A DNA stretch of 64,000 nucleotides from Amaurobius ferox (GCA_951213105.1 OX578150.1:21492022-21556021); one strand, 5' to 3'. Positions 36,311 to 53,438 are shown, numbered from the stretch's first letter. Translations and numbers: made by a program. Notes: a model not told the origin generated them from the letters alone.

Positions 36311-37430
36311 GTTTTACGTTGCTATCTGGCATAGTAAATAATGAACGATATATTTATCTTTGGTCAGTTGCTTATTTGCAATGAATATAGGTTGTTTCTT
36401 TTGATTTTGATATTTGTTACTTAAGATCGAAATAAAACACTAAACTTTTTATTGCTTTTCTTATAATCAATATTCATAATACAATTCTTGAAAGTTACCC
36501 TTTTTAAAATTGTTAATCTCGATGTTCTTTTCTCCAGGCCTTAATATCTTCCATCCTGTAACTGAATTCAGGCTTTTTCAAAAGCAATCTCGCTTCTTTT
36601 TAAGGTTATTCAGGTTCTCGTTCTAAAAGAGTTTATACCTTTTAGGCCTACTAATAATAATGGTTCTTCTGACAGCAGCCAAAATTACATTACAAAAGAT
36701 TGCATTAGCTTTGTCTGCAGAAATATCTTCGTAGAAAAGCCAGCACGGCTTCAAACATGTTTCGGAAACTCTTCCAGTCTGCCTTCCTAAATTTTAATAA
36801 CTAACATATTCCCCCCCCTCTTCTATTGGGATGGTCTTTTATTTATAAAGCACACAGCTTAAAATCATCCTATGTCTGAGACCTGGGCCTTCAAGAACCT
36901 TACGTTTTATCGTTTGCTGGAAATCAGTAGATACTAAGATCAAATTTGGATTAGTTAAGGTTCCATTATAGTGTGGGTAAATAATGATACAATAGCTCTA
37001 TTCGGTTGGAATTCAGATATTCCTCCAGCTCACTTCCGGCATATTTATAGTTCTTACATCCCCATCTTTTTGAGTGAGTATTTGTTACTAATCCTAAAAG
37101 AATCGGATTTTAGTTTATTCTTTGGATATAAACACAATAGGTTATAAAATATTATCCACTTTTCCACACATCAACCCTAATTATTTCTGTCCTATTTTCG
37201 CCATCACTGATATAGAAATGTTTCCAGTGAGTGAATATCTAATACCCACTAAGATATCTCTATCCACCTGTATGTTCTTATCCATGCAATATATGGTATA
37301 ATTTTGAAATTTAAACTTATCCAATATACATTTGATTAGGATTAGGAGACGATAATGTGATATATAATTTGAGTAAATATAACGCAATTAAATATTTTAA
37401 TCAGTCTCTACCGATTCATATTAAGTCAAG
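36311..37430. other. Unannotated intronic DNA
   Basis: No clear coding signal. The minus strand may carry further decayed pieces of the element represented by the EEP domain at 37440-37940, but nothing diagnostic is visible. Confidence 0.35.
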
Positions 37431-37439
37431 AATAAAAAT

Positions 37440-37940
37440 TTTTAGTGTTTCACGAAAACAGAATATATATATTTTCGACGACTGTAAATTACCAAAGTAG
37501 CGAGCAAATACTGCATCGATTGTAGTGTATGACCTTATAATGAATTCATTCTTATCAGTATTTAATGTCAACTTGAATTTTTCCTCGATGAATGTGATCA
37601 GTGGTTGTTCTTATACTGAAACAAGATTAATATTGAAATCACCGAGAATCATTGGTAATTTGTCCAGATTTCTCTTGAACATTTACGCATCTTCAATAGT
37701 GTATGATAGCAAGACTTCGGGAATAAATCTAATGATCTCATCAACGTATTTGTTCTGCATAAAGATTGCCAATTCATTTGAATTGAACACTCACAACGCT
37801 CGAGCACGTTCAGTGCTCTTTTGTTTTGCCATGTTAAAACTCACAAAATTTCGCAATGTTCAACGGACACTCGTAAACAACGTAAAACTACGCTTCATAA
37901 ATAAACTGTATACGTATTAAAACTCACAATTTCTCAATTT
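37440..37940 (-). pseudogene. EEP (AP-endonuclease-like) domain relic
   Basis: Translated on the minus strand, the stretch holds NSNELAIFMQNKYVDEIIRF, then LPMILGDFNINLVSV with the GDFN catalytic motif. FIEEKFKLTLNTDKNEF and TTIDAVFARYF follow (the T-x-I-D block). The spacing and the TTIDAVFAR ending recall the endonuclease attached to Helentron-type rolling-circle transposons of arthropods more than that of LINEs, though I found no Rep or helicase. Three stops interrupt it. Confidence 0.55.
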
Positions 37941-38282
37941 TCAATGAACACTTTTCAAGAAATTCAAAATAAAGCTTCATAAATCCACTTAAGGTAGAAT
38001 AAAAACATTGACAAAGCACTCAATCTATACTACGAATACCCACTGCACAAATGCAGTGTGACGTGTATGAGGTGGTGAGAATAGGAACATTCCGCCTTCC
38101 ACCACTCTTGGCTTCATACTTGGGGAAGAAAGCGTTTCACTTTTTATCGAGCAATCTTACACTACCGTTGCAAAATAGTAAATAAAATTCGCCATATAAA
38201 AAGAAAATTACAATACATAATCGAAAGCATTACAATAAACCGAAATCAGAACTATAATAATAACTGGATATTAATATGCTCT

Positions 38283-39744
38283 CATGTCCAAAAGTTAAGC
38301 AATAAACGGAAAAATTAGCATATTAGGCGAAGGAAAGAACGTGTACCCACAAAATTTGCGTACATGACAGGCGCACGTACTCGAAACACGTCTGCAGAAA
38401 ACATTTTGCAAAACAATATATTTTTTAACAAGAAAACGTATCAGGTATAGAAACAGTTTGTTTTGTGCGGAGCCGGTATCTTCGCAGAACGGATTCCAGA
38501 AAGAAAATCGAAATAGCCAAATTTTGGCAAATGATAAGCCCACATCAAAGGAGTGATGCCAGGCGATGGGAGGTAATAGGGAGTCTTGAAGGGAGCACCA
38601 GCGACAGTCGTAAGTAGCCCGAAATATCAATCGTTCCGTCATCTGCCGCATCTGTAGCCGGTATCAGGGTGAAGAAACAGTGTCAAGAAGACCAGTAAGT
38701 AGGCATCCAAGAGTCACAATAGCTCATGATGACCGTTTTCTGTGCCTGCAAGTACGACGCCACAGGTCAATCACTGAAAATAAGTTTGCTTCCGCCCTTG
38801 CAGCGTCGGCAGGAAGAGCGGTATCTCGGTAAACTGTTTATAAATGGCTACATGCAGGTCGGCTGTATGCAAGATGACCAGTAGTTTGCGTCCCACTGAC
38901 GCCCTGCCACAGAGGTGCCCGCTTAAACTGGGCTCGATATCATCTCAATAGGACTCCACAACAATGGGGTTCTGTGATCTTCAAGGATGAGTCACGGTTT
39001 GGTGTACAGAGTGATTCCCATGGTTATAGGTCTGAAAAAGGAATGGAACTCGCTATCACGCCAGCAACATCCGCGAAATGCACGGATACAGAGACTGTGG
39101 TTTGATCGTTTGGGCAGGGATTGCTTTTGGCGTTCGAACTGATCTCCACATCTTCCTTCGTGGTTCTGTGACTGCAGTGCCGAGGTGGCATCATTACCCA
39201 ATATGTTCGCCCTTTTTTTGCGGCCATGGATCCTGACGCCATTTTTATGGACGATAACTCGCGAGTTCACAGGGCATTGTCAGCCAGTAATGAGAATCGG
39301 AAACATTGCTCCGTATGGAATGGCCATCGAAATGACCCGACTTAAAACCCATCGAGCATGTATGGGCCATGCGTGGGAGACGTTAAAGTTCTCATCATGG
39401 TCCTTCTTGGAACCTCTACCAATTAAGAACATGTTTCGCTGTGAATGGGCATAGATTCTTCAAAACACCATCGATGATCTTATTCTTGGCATGAATCGGA
39501 ACTGTCTGGCATGCGTTTCCAGCAGAGTTCATCACTCCGTATTTCCAGACCAATGAATTTTTTTTTATGTCCAAAATCCCATGTGCATCTTTAATATTTA
39601 ATTATTTATTGATAATTTTATTTGCATTTCCTCACGCTAGTGACTTTTGTTATTCGGCATAATCTGTGAAAATGTCAATAAATTCTAATAAATATTTTTT
39701 TTTTTATCAGCTGTTTTTACTTTGTTGCTTAACTTTTGGACATG
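38283..39744 (+). pseudogene. Tc1-like transposon with dead transposase
   Basis: Terminal inverted repeats: left catgtccaaaagttaagcaa at 38283, and the same 20 bases in reverse at 39725-39744. The transposase on the + strand is shifted between frames. VIFKDESRFGVQSDSHGYR holds the first aspartate (about 38975) and FMDDNSRVHRALSASNE the second (about 39245). DLKPIEHVWAMRGRR, with the glutamate, lies at about 39340. All three DDE residues survive but not in one frame. The length of 1.46 kb is typical of Tc1. Confidence 0.85.
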
Positions 39745-39865
39745 CGTGTGTTCATCATAACAGCACTTCCAGTTTTATATTGAGTAACAATCGTAATATA
39801 TTTTAGTGTAGATTATAACTAATTATAAAGAATTCAAAATATTAAGCAACATTTTCAACATCATT

Positions 39866-39866
39866 A

Positions 39867-39918
<52 letters not shown>
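39866..39918. repeat. (TA)n microsatellite
   Basis: About 50 bases of TA with one interruption. It adjoins the truncated 3' side of the second Penelope fragment, as TA runs do at the first copy. Confidence 0.9.
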
Positions 39919-39919
<1 letters not shown>

Positions 39920-40960
39920 TATATTTTTTTGTATAGAGCTCTTATACGATTTTCGTTTTCTTTTATAGAAGTGTTTAATAATCTGTACATGTTGACGTTA
40001 TCGTAATTTTGCTCAAGAAGCTGACCGTATAGCACTTTGCATGTAAATGCGTAATTAGAAGTTACCTTGTCCACATAAGTGATTATATAATCCCTCTGTA
40101 TACTCTTCAGTTTCTCCCTAATCTTTATATTATATATATTTCTTTCATGCCTGTAGTTGTAATTATAATTGCATTTTGCCAAAAATACATGCCTCTATTG
40201 TTTAAAATACTCTGTAGGCAAACTGTATTTGACTGCCAATTTATATATAAACACATCGACGTCATGTCTTATATTTTGAATCACATAGTTGAAAGATTGT
40301 AAACGATACTTAGTTCCCTTATCAAATATATCCCTTAGGTTCTCAGAATGTAAAAGATCTAAATTCCCAGTAACAACGTGTCCGTATGTTTCATCTACAT
40401 ACTCCTTATTTTTTGCACATGTATATTCTGTAATTCTGTTTCTGTCCAATGACCTGCTAAATGCGTTATAATTAAACACCTTACTTCCCATTGGAGTTGC
40501 GTATTTGTATGTAACACCCATTCCTATATTCGTTACTGGTATCAATTCCCGGCATTCGCACAAAATTCGTCCGAATTGAATATTATCAAATCCCTTATTT
40601 TAATAACTGATTACCATATATTCCTTACTCATATAATTGATCGTTACTTTTTCCAAATTGATTCCCAAGATTTTAGCTCTGAGTTTGATATAATCCTGGA
40701 AAGCAGCTGTTGTTGAAACGTTTATGAGTCCACATCTAAAATCATTATTAGCCCATAGTTTCCAAATCCTTATCAAAAATTTACCTCTTATTCCATACAC
40801 TACATTTTTGATCCAACCATGTGAAATGACTGGTAATGATTCATATTTTAAAAAACACCTAATTTCATCAATCGTTTCTACATAACTTATTTTCCTAGTA
40901 CTACCTCCCTACCATCTCAAGTCTCATTTTCTACTATTGAAGGATCAAAATAGATATGTA
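39919..40960 (-). pseudogene. Second Naiad-like Penelope fragment (linker and RT N-terminus)
   Basis: Minus strand. Frame 40800-40600 starts with the HGWIKNVVYGIR-type linker. Frame 40563-40195 has ELIPVTNIGMGVTYKYATPM, KVFNYNAFSRS and HVVTGNLDLL. Frame 40182-39919 has YIITYVDKVTSNYAFTCKVL. Each matches 5' RT parts of the copy at 6865-7745 (for example YIITYVDKVTSNYALTC). The palm motifs and the GIY-YIG domain are missing; the fragment ends at a TA tract. At 40805-40830 it shows the uninterrupted version of the site where the first copy has the 31-bp SINE fragment. Confidence 0.75.
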
Positions 40961-40999
40961 ACTTTACCCTTTTCAGGCACTATGAGTGGAATGCGGCCC

Positions 41000-41030
41000 T
41001 AGGTTCCTACTGCATAGTATGCTGTAGGAA
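41000..41030. repeat. Short hairpin
   Basis: ggttcctactgcata is followed at once by its reverse complement with a single mismatch (tatgctgtaggaacc). Role unknown. Confidence 0.6.
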
Positions 41031-41264
41031 CCAGTTCGCAGTATAGCTGAGCTAATTTGGTAATACCTCTTATAAAATGGTGCAGTTAGAGTTGTGTTAT
41101 TTTAATATATGTATAGATTTAAAAATGTTAATAAATACAAACCGTTGAATTCGACATGTTTTCGTATATGAAACGCCTGCAAAACTCAAAATATCAAAAA
41201 ACACACCTTTTTGGAAAGTATGATGAAGCTCTTAAAGCCGTTGACACCGAAAAAATAATAATAG

Positions 41265-42955
<1,691 letters not shown>

Positions 42956-42959
42956 TTTT

Positions 42960-44080
42960 TATTTTATGTATTGAAGGGGGATTTGATCAAACTTTGAAGA
43001 ACCATAAAGATTTATTAGAGGTGAAGGATTTACTAAGATAATATTTACTCGAATCAAAAAAATGATCTACATCGCGATAATTGTTACAAATACTGTTTGA
43101 AGTGGATTTAATTTTAAAAAGGTATAAATAATCGATAAAGGGACCATGACCTGTAAGGAAACAAACAAGATATTTGTTATGAATTTGTAATTTAGTATTA
43201 GGATTAGGAAGAGATAATTTTCCCAAAGATTAAGGATATAATTCTTCCTGAATTTGGAGAGGAAGGAGTATGGAAAGGGAATAGTTAAAGGGGAACCAGA
43301 AATACAGCAATTTGTCATGGTAGGCAGCAATTTCGTTTCCAGATATATTATTGTAGGCTTTAACCCGGGAGATATTGATAAGTTTCTTTGCAAGAAGAGC
43401 TTTGGATTTGATAAAGATAATTAGATTTATTTTTGATAGAGTTAAAAACTTGAATGGAAGAATAGTTATCGGAATAAATATTAACAACAGTGTTATTTGA
43501 GGAGACCCAGTCAATTGCAAAAGATACAGCTGTAGGTTCGGCTTGAAAAACAGTATTCTTGTTGTCAAGTTCATAAGAGAAAACCTTCTCCAGAACATCA
43601 TTTTAAAAATATAGACTGAAAAACCAGTGCTATTAATTTTAAATCCATCGGTATAAATGTTGTAAAGGATGGAGTTTTATCCAGTCAGTTAATTAAATTT
43701 ACAAGTCAATTAGAGGGGTGAATATTAGAAAAAGATACAGGGAAATCATATTCGAAGGGGCGGGAAGGGAGCGAGAAAAAAATGAATCAATACTCTATTT
43801 CCAAAAAATATATTTATTACAAAGGGTATTGATGATAAAATGAATAAGAGGAATTCCGGTTAGTGAAAATAAAGAGATACGAGAGGTTGTTCGAAATTCT
43901 GAACAGATTTTAAGTGGAAAAACTCTTTGGAGGGAAAGAAGCTTTTTATTTGTATAAATCTGAGTTTTCTTATTCCAAATACCTGAACCGAATGTTATAA
44001 ATTTTTCCACCACACAGAGATACCAAAATTTTAAGAAAATTTTATTTGCATCCTAATTTGTCCTCGAAATTTGTCCGAAT
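42960..44080 (-). pseudogene. R1/I-group LINE 3' part: RT thumb, RNase H, C-terminal knuckle (family C)
   Basis: Minus strand, broken frames. VEKFITFGSGIWNKKTQIYT (44013) and SLQRVFPLKICSEFRTTSRI match the post-RT region (YGAEIWYRD, QRIALLSITKCYKTTS) of the other LINEs. Pieces around 43680-43420 correspond to RNase H. CFLTGHGPFIDYLYLFKIKS (about 43160) and the following Cys/His stretch match the C-terminal QVLTGHGAF...CxCG region. It is more decayed than the LINEs to its right and belongs to a different subfamily. Confidence 0.65.
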
Positions 44081-44575
44081 ACAAAGCAAAACTTGAAACA
44101 TTTTTTTTTAAGATAATGAATATGTGGATTCCAATTAATTTATTATCAATGATTAGGCCTAAAAATTTCAATTGATTTTTAACACATTACAACAAAGTTG
44201 AACAAAGTAAGCACTATACACATTACAACAAAGTAAGCACTATAGTCCTTAATTGACTCGTCAATTGCTATATCAGTGCTAGGATAATCTTCCTCTGATG
44301 CCATAATGTTAATAGGTAGTAAGACAACCTATATTCAAGTCTTTTATCCCAAAGTTCGTGATTAGTTTGCAGAACGTGAGCCCTGATGGACACAATACAG
44401 AAGTCGAATTCGCCCCTCAGATATGATTTCTGAGGGGAGCCCCCCGACCACGCCAAGGATCGACTTCAAGACCAGACTTTTATAAACTTCACAATAACTA
44501 TAATCGCTTTCACAAACACTAACCAATCGTATTTTGTAGCACAATAATAATATATTGAATTTTTCACTGATCCCC

Positions 44576-44850
44576 CGGGGGGTGAGGTAGAGAGTAACCT
44601 TAAGCGAATTCCACCCCACCCGTAGGTATACGGACAAAGAAGACTCCATCGTTGCGACAGCGCACCTGGGTCACCTCGCACATCCTCTCGCTGAGCCGCA
44701 CAAGCCGCGAAGAGGCCAAGCGGGACGACCGCATCACAACAAAGGACCTCAATAGTCACCACACACAAGCGCTCACACCAACGCGACCCAACTCCACCAA
44801 GCCGAAGCTGCGATCTATTGAGGGTCATCCTCTAACCAGTCTCTACCACT
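44576..44850 (-). mobile_element. GC-rich LINE cassette, isolated copy A
   Basis: Diverged copy of the cassette found at 58687-59047, 60667-60958 and 63343-63585. Shared landmarks on the minus strand are agaggatgac with ctc at the start, ctgtcgcaacgatggagt, tacctacgggtgggg, and ggttactctctacc at the end. No LINE body is attached on either side. It may be a very short truncated insertion or a related family. Confidence 0.6.
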
Positions 44851-44881
44851 TTAAAGTAAAAAATCTGATGTGGGCAACACA

Positions 44882-45785
44882 TGACTTTCCTTATATAATG
44901 TAATGAATTTACTATTTTTACAGTAAAAAAATAGGTTTTTCTTATAGTAGATACTAATATTCTTTCCAAGACATTGAATTATCGACAATTAGTCGTCATT
45001 TTCATTGATTTAGCGTCATTTTTATCCATTTGGCGAGATTTTCGTTAATTTGGCAACATTTCAAAAAGTCGCCAAGTTGGCGACGTTCCGCCAAATTCGT
45101 CGCCAAAATCTCGCCAAGCGTTATGCACTAAGAAATAAGTTATTCTTGCAGCAGATAAATGACTATTGGCGTTCAAATACAAAAGTATTACTCAGAGTAT
45201 CTTTTTTCATGAATGGAACGAGCTAGATCCACGAGAATGATGTCACCTAATTTATCGCATGGTATTACATATGAAAAGTGAACATGTTTATCAATAGGAC
45301 ATATTTTTTTTTATATGACTTTGATATTTTTTTGAAAAAGGTACAATATCTCGAGAACGATTCGTGTTAGCATTCTAAAATTTATGTCAATCGTTTTCTA
45401 ATGAAAAATTACATAAGAAATGTCTATTTGCGTAACTTTATTAGTGGTTTTGATTTTTTGACGATTTTTTCAAAATTTCATTCGAAAACTTAGGGGGGTT
45501 CTGAACATTCGATTGCGTATAAAAACAATAGGCTTCCAGTGTTTATGGATTGTGATTTTTGTACCAAATTTGGTTCAAATCGGTCCATTCGTTCGTCAGT
45601 TATCGTCTCCACAGACCCACTGACACACACACACACACATACTTTCACACACAGACATCACTCCAAAAATGTTTGATTCGTGATCAGGGATGCTTGAAAC
45701 GTGTTCTCCCGTCGAAAACTCGAATTCGAATTTTCGACCCCATCACAATACTTTCCTTATACATTATGTATATAAGGAAAGTAAA
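44882..45785. mobile_element. About 900-bp non-autonomous element with inverted ends
   Basis: Left end actttccttatataatgta; right end reversed actttccttatatacataat. The right end is itself palindromic (45750-45782). The interior has repeated ggcgagatttt and cgccaa blocks forming inverted repeats (about 45029-45116) and a CA microsatellite at 45622-45640. No coding frame. The target duplication is unclear. A similar end-like string occurs near 3400. Confidence 0.45.
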
Positions 45786-47817
45786 AAGAGCATCTCGCTC
45801 TAAAAAATACCACAGCAGTTCTGGGCTATAAGCAATAGACTTCTATATACAATACATTATAAAATATTTACAAAGAAGTTAACAGTTTATTTTCATGAAT
45901 ACTTTGTTTCAACTTATGTTACAGTTCAAATATTATACATTTATAACACAATCATTAATAACATATTTATAACCACCAATTTCCACTCAGAACAAACAAA
46001 ATTTTATCGAACAATCAATTGCTATTTACAGGTATAAAACATGCAATTTAATTCCACAGAAGTTCAACTTAAAAATAAGGTATTTACATAAATATCTCAA
46101 GATTTGAGATAAAATAAAATATACAATATTACAAATCATGTACATAATAATAAACTGTTCATAAAACATAAGATCAATTATCAATTTCTTTAGAAAGAAG
46201 TCCTTTGACTATTTCGACAATACTATGTTTGGAAATAGAATCTTTACATAAGTTTAAAATGGAAACAATCTTAAAATTTCTGGGAAACAATTTTAATCTT
46301 ACATTCTCCCAGATCTCACAGTTATATATACAATGTGTAACATTCCCAACATCTTTTCCACAGAAGCACATATTGTTTTTACCAAAGAATCTATTTTGAT
46401 ATGTTTTAAAACATCCATGTTCTGTTAGGACTTGGTTGATATAAAAATTCCCCATAATTCTTTTCTTAGACACTTTGGGCAGATATGAAAAAAGCACTCT
46501 TCCTTCCTCTTTAGTGTTCCATCTTTCTTGCCAGTACTTTGCACTTTGTTTACGTATATCCTTGATTTGTTCTTTTGAAAGTCCAAAATTATGACTTATA
46601 TCAAGTTGTGTGGCTTTCTTTGCACATATATCTGCCTCCTCGTTTCACCTTATTCCTATATGAGCCTTAACCCAGTGTAGATAAATTCTTCCATTATAAT
46701 TTATAATCTTATTTTTCAAAGATTCAATCGTCTTGTTTCCTATACTAAAAGAACTTAATGAAGTTAAGGTGGCTTTTGAATCTGTCAAGATATGGAGTTC
46801 ATCATATTTCTCTTCATAGATATATTCTACAGCCTTTAATATTGCAAACATTTCTACATTGTAAATAGTGGTTGTGTCATTTAGCCTATACAACTTCTCC
46901 ATTATCTTATTTTCCATTTGGTAAACAACAAAAGCACATCCTACTTTATCGTTTATTTTCGATCCATCCGTAAAAATTTTAAAAGTAGCCATTTCAGGAT
47001 AATTACTATCCCATTTGAATGTAACTTCATCCCAAGGAAAAACCTGGGAATGAGTTAATTCTTCCATTTCTCTATATTCTATGTTAAGTTCATCTTCACT
47101 TATAGTTTCTTTCCAATGGATTAATCTGTATAAGGCAGTATCGTATTTATTTTTTATATCTAAAGGGAGACATACTGCCAGTACTTGCATTGCCACAACA
47201 GAAGTCGTTTTATAGCATTTTGTGATAGATAATAATGCTATCCTCTGAATTTATAAGAGTTTATGATTTGTTCTAAGATTCGTATACCATATTTCTGCTC
47301 CATAATTTATATACTTTTCAGTTGCTTTTAAGTAAATTTCTTTTATGATTTCAGGTCTTAGACCTCAAGTTGCTTTTGTGAGCCTTTTAAATTTCTGTTG
47401 AAAGTTAGTAACTTTCTCTTTTACTTCATTTAGACGAGGTGTCCAATACAACCTATGGTCAAATGTGATACCTAAGTATTTTAATTCCTTTGTATAAACT
47501 ATACGTTTGTTATACATCTTGATATTTGGTATGCAAATTATCAACTTCCTATACGGGAACATAGTATATTTAGTTTTATCTACACTGAATTCAAGTCCAT
47601 ATTTATTGGACCAATTTTCTAACTTCATAATTGCCTTTGTACCTATTTCTCCAAAAAGATAGGGGCGGTTGCATGAATTGTAATTGTGATATCGTCCGCA
47701 AATGCTTGTACTTGGATTCTATCGTTCTCAAAGTCTATTTTCATGGCTTCATCAGCCACCATGAGCCATAAGATAGGTGCCAGACTTGATCCCTGTGGGA
47801 TCCCTATGTTATTTCTC

Positions 47818-49156
47818 TTAAGGCCTTATTACACGACAGCAATTTGGTACAACATACCGTTCGCACAACAGGTTTGGAACGTTTGTGACGTCACTCCACG
47901 CAGCATAGAACGAACGTGACGTCACTTCACTCAACAAGTGGGGGAAGCTCTTTCCCCCTTGTATTCGCTTCGTAGTTTCCTCATAGAAATACCGTTTTAG
48001 AGTTATCATACTGTAAAGATCGCTTTTAACATCCCAAAGATTCCGTTTGGATTGAATAATGGTGTTATTACACAGGGCAATTTTTATTACCGAACTTCGG
48101 CAATTCCTCCTGTTATCGTACTTTAGACTCCTCCTCTTTAACAGATCCATTTTCTCTAATGTCGGTGATTTCATTCCAGAAACCATTCTTCAGTGTGTTT
48201 TTCGTATAATATAAATCTTTTATATCTCAAACATGTCTGTAATTTGGTAAAAATTATTTTCCTTTTTCCCATCTGCATTTTCAGACTTCGGCAATTCCGC
48301 CCGGCAATGATACTTTAGGTCCCCGCCTTTTTACAGCTTCCCGCCTCTTTAATGCCGACGATTTCCTTCCAGGAAACATTCTTTAGTGTTTTTTGCGTAT
48401 AATTTGAATCCTTTATATTTCACAGATGTCTGTAATTTGGTAAAAGTTCTATTATTATTTTTCCATCTCCAGACTTTAGCAATTCCGCCCGAAAATGATA
48501 CCGTAGGCTCCCCCGCCTTTCTAACTCGTCCCTCCTCTTTAATGCCGCTGATTTCATTCTAAGAAACATTCCTTAGTGTTTTTTGCGTATAATTTGAATC
48601 CCTTATATTTCACAGATGTCTGTAATTTGATAAAAGTTCTATTATTATTTTTCCATCTCCAGACTTTAGCAATTCCGCCCGGTAATGATACTTTAGGTTC
48701 CCGCCTCTTTAGTCGCCGATTTCATTCCAAGAAACATTCTTTAGTGTTTTTGCGTATAATTTGGATCTTTTATATTTCACAGATGTCTGTAATTTGGTAA
48801 AAGTTCTATTATTATTTTTCCATCGCCAAACTTCAGCATTTCCGCTCGGCAATGATACTTTAAGCCCCTCCTTTCTAACAGGTCCTGTCTAATGTAGTAG
48901 AAGTTCTATTATTTTTTCCATCTCGAGATTCTAACTCATTCCAAAGCAGTCTATCGGCCATCTTGGTCGCCATTAAAGTCACGTCACCTGTGACGTTCGG
49001 ATTTACGCACTTCTGATTGGTCGATTTTCGCACAACCTTTTCCTCAACCACAACATTTTAGGTTTGAACCTAAAATGTTGAGGCTAGATTTGTTGAATGA
49101 ACTGTCTTGCGAACGGTTTTGTTGTGCCAAATACTGTCGTGTAATAAGGCCTTTAA
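47818..49156. mobile_element. TTAA-flanked DNA transposon inside LINE A, with internal 190-bp tandem repeats
   Basis: TTAA lies at 47818-47821 and 49153-49156. The ends match over nearly 50 bases: left ggccttattacacgacagca, right reversed aggccttattacacgacagt, continuing to accgttcgcacaacag. The flanks are contiguous LINE RT sequence once the element is removed. A minus frame 48186-47818 contains NLWDVKSDLYSMITLKRYFY, faintly like a MADF domain. TTA(A) duplication and such ends fit PIF/Harbinger (TTA/TAA) or piggyBac (TTAA). No transposase core is present, so it is non-autonomous. Confidence 0.75.
48099..48890. repeat. Tandem repeat, about 190 bp x 4 plus partial
   Basis: Units begin at about 48099, 48290, 48478, 48668 and 48836, giving periods of 191, 188, 190 and 168. 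Each contains a variant of gcaattccgcccggtaatga, cctctttaatgccg, agaaacattctttagtgttt, and ttatatttcacagatgtctg. Middle units are the most alike. The array lies wholly inside the TTAA-flanked element. Confidence 0.9.
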
Positions 49157-49628
49157 GCGTATACTTTGATTCTATAAAATGAATCTATCGTGTAAAAAAT
49201 CAATGATTTTACGTAATTTAATTGGTACATTGAACTTCTGTAGAAAATCTTTTACGTCCTCCCATTTAACAGTATTGAAGGCGTTTTAATATCTAAAGAT
49301 ATTAAGCAAGTGATTTCTTGCTTTTCTTTATTAATATTTCTTAAATTGACAATATTCGTAAGTGCATCTAATGTACTTTTGTGTTTGATAAATCCATACT
49401 GTTTATCACTTAATTTATTTTTAATATCACAAATCAATCTATTTTTGAGGAGCTTATCTAATATTTTATCCCACACGGGTAATAAACAAATGGGTCTGTA
49501 AGATTCCGGCTTTTCCGGATCTTTCCCCTCTTTATGAATAAACATAATGTTTGCTCTTTTCCAAAATTTAGGAAAACCCCCAAATTCTAAACACTTGTTC
49601 ATGATTTTTAAGAACCATGCTCTATTAC

Positions 49629-52518
<2,890 letters not shown>

Positions 52519-52548
<30 letters not shown>

Positions 52549-53438
52549 AGAGAAGCTTTTTTTCCCAGCAGCTTTATTTTCGTCCATACTCCATATCGTT
52601 TTGCTAAGTTCATACTCCGTACATTTTGGATAGACAGAATATTCTTCTTCATTATCATTTTGGGTTGTTTTAACAGATTTCTCGTTTACATTTAAAAATG
52701 CGGTTGCATGGGCTGCCTCCTGGCCTCTAGGAGATCTATAGGTGACTGCTGATATCAATTTGTAACAGCAATCACCTATTGTTAAAATATCTTCTGCGAC
52801 ATTATTTATTTGGAAACTACTATATGCGAAGCTGGAACAATAAGGTTCCAACTCTATTATTAAAAGTTCGCTTGACTTTTTAATTATAAATTTACTAACT
52901 GGCTGTAATTGACATTTTTTGCATCTTATATCTTTAGTTTCTGGTCTATGTTTAAAATCTAATAATTTGGAATATAATTTGCTTATTTCTGTAATTTCAC
53001 TATCAACAGTTAGTTTTAGCATATTTATAAAATCCTCGCCTTAACCTTATTCATTGCATGTAGTGCACCTGACTAGCATTTTCAAAACTAAACCTGTTAA
53101 TTTTTTTAATGACTCACTTTTATTAATTAAACAGTCCATAAAATATGGCGATCGAACACCAATACTCTGGTCAAAGGGAGAGCCAACAAGACTTAATATT
53201 TCATTACAATTTAACAGTTTTTTAGCATTATATTGTTCAATTAATTGTTTAATTGATGATGGTGTTCCTTTTCCTTTCATTTTATATATAAAATTTCAGA
53301 ATTCAGTAATGACTGCTAACATGAATTCCCGAAACATGTTCCACTAGTATTAACAAACCCAGGAACGTTAAGAGAAGAAGTTGTAGATGGATAGTCTGAA
53401 GAATTAAGCATTTTTTGAAAATAAGTATTGAGTCACTT
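52519..53438 (-). pseudogene. Ubiquitin-specific-protease-like protein relic, copy 1
   Basis: Minus strand, from about 53420. A Cys-box-like TCFGNSC resembles the USP active-site box (GNTCYMNSxLQ). Then MKGKGTPSSIKQLIEQYNAK, SPYFMDCLINKSESLKKLTG and a region with DIRCKKCQLQPVSKFIIKKS (CxxC). Near the end SAVTYRSPRGQEAAHATAFL occupies the place of the USP His box. The C-terminal tail to 52519 is open until cut by the hAT end. The frame breaks at about 53285 and 53040. The USP assignment rests on the Cys box, the CxxC and the order of blocks, and is tentative. Confidence 0.5.

Larger units (their letters stand above)
45840..49628 (-). pseudogene. R1/I-group LINE with RT, RNase H and zinc knuckle (family A), 5'-truncated
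   Basis: Minus strand. RT begins at 49602 with MFIHKEGKDPEKPESYRPIC and LISLDI, then a frameshift, then NAFNTVKWEDVKDFL. After the 1.3-kb insertion at 47818-49156 it resumes with IGIPQGSSLAPILWLMVADE and VQAFADDITITI (FADD motif). Fingers/thumb follow (ENWSNKYGLEFSVDKTKY at 47620). RNase H at 47000-46645 has FTDGSKIND, NVEMFAI (E), LTDSKATL and HWVKAHIGI with its catalytic residues, then a stop. The end, FYINQVLTEHGCF through CFCGKDVGNVTHCIYNC, closes at 46174. The 3' UTR runs to about 45840. The element copies itself by target-primed reverse transcription; this copy lacks gag and endonuclease and has stops. Confidence 0.85.

Noticed and set aside
38295..38651. 118-residue minus ORF
   Set aside because: It lies over the 5' part of a Tc1 copy whose transposase is on the + strand; it is an antisense shadow.
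44466..44828. 120-residue minus ORF in the GC-rich cassette
   Set aside because: Its residues are not conserved with the other cassettes beyond the shared DNA, and GC-rich DNA easily stays open. Not called as a gene.
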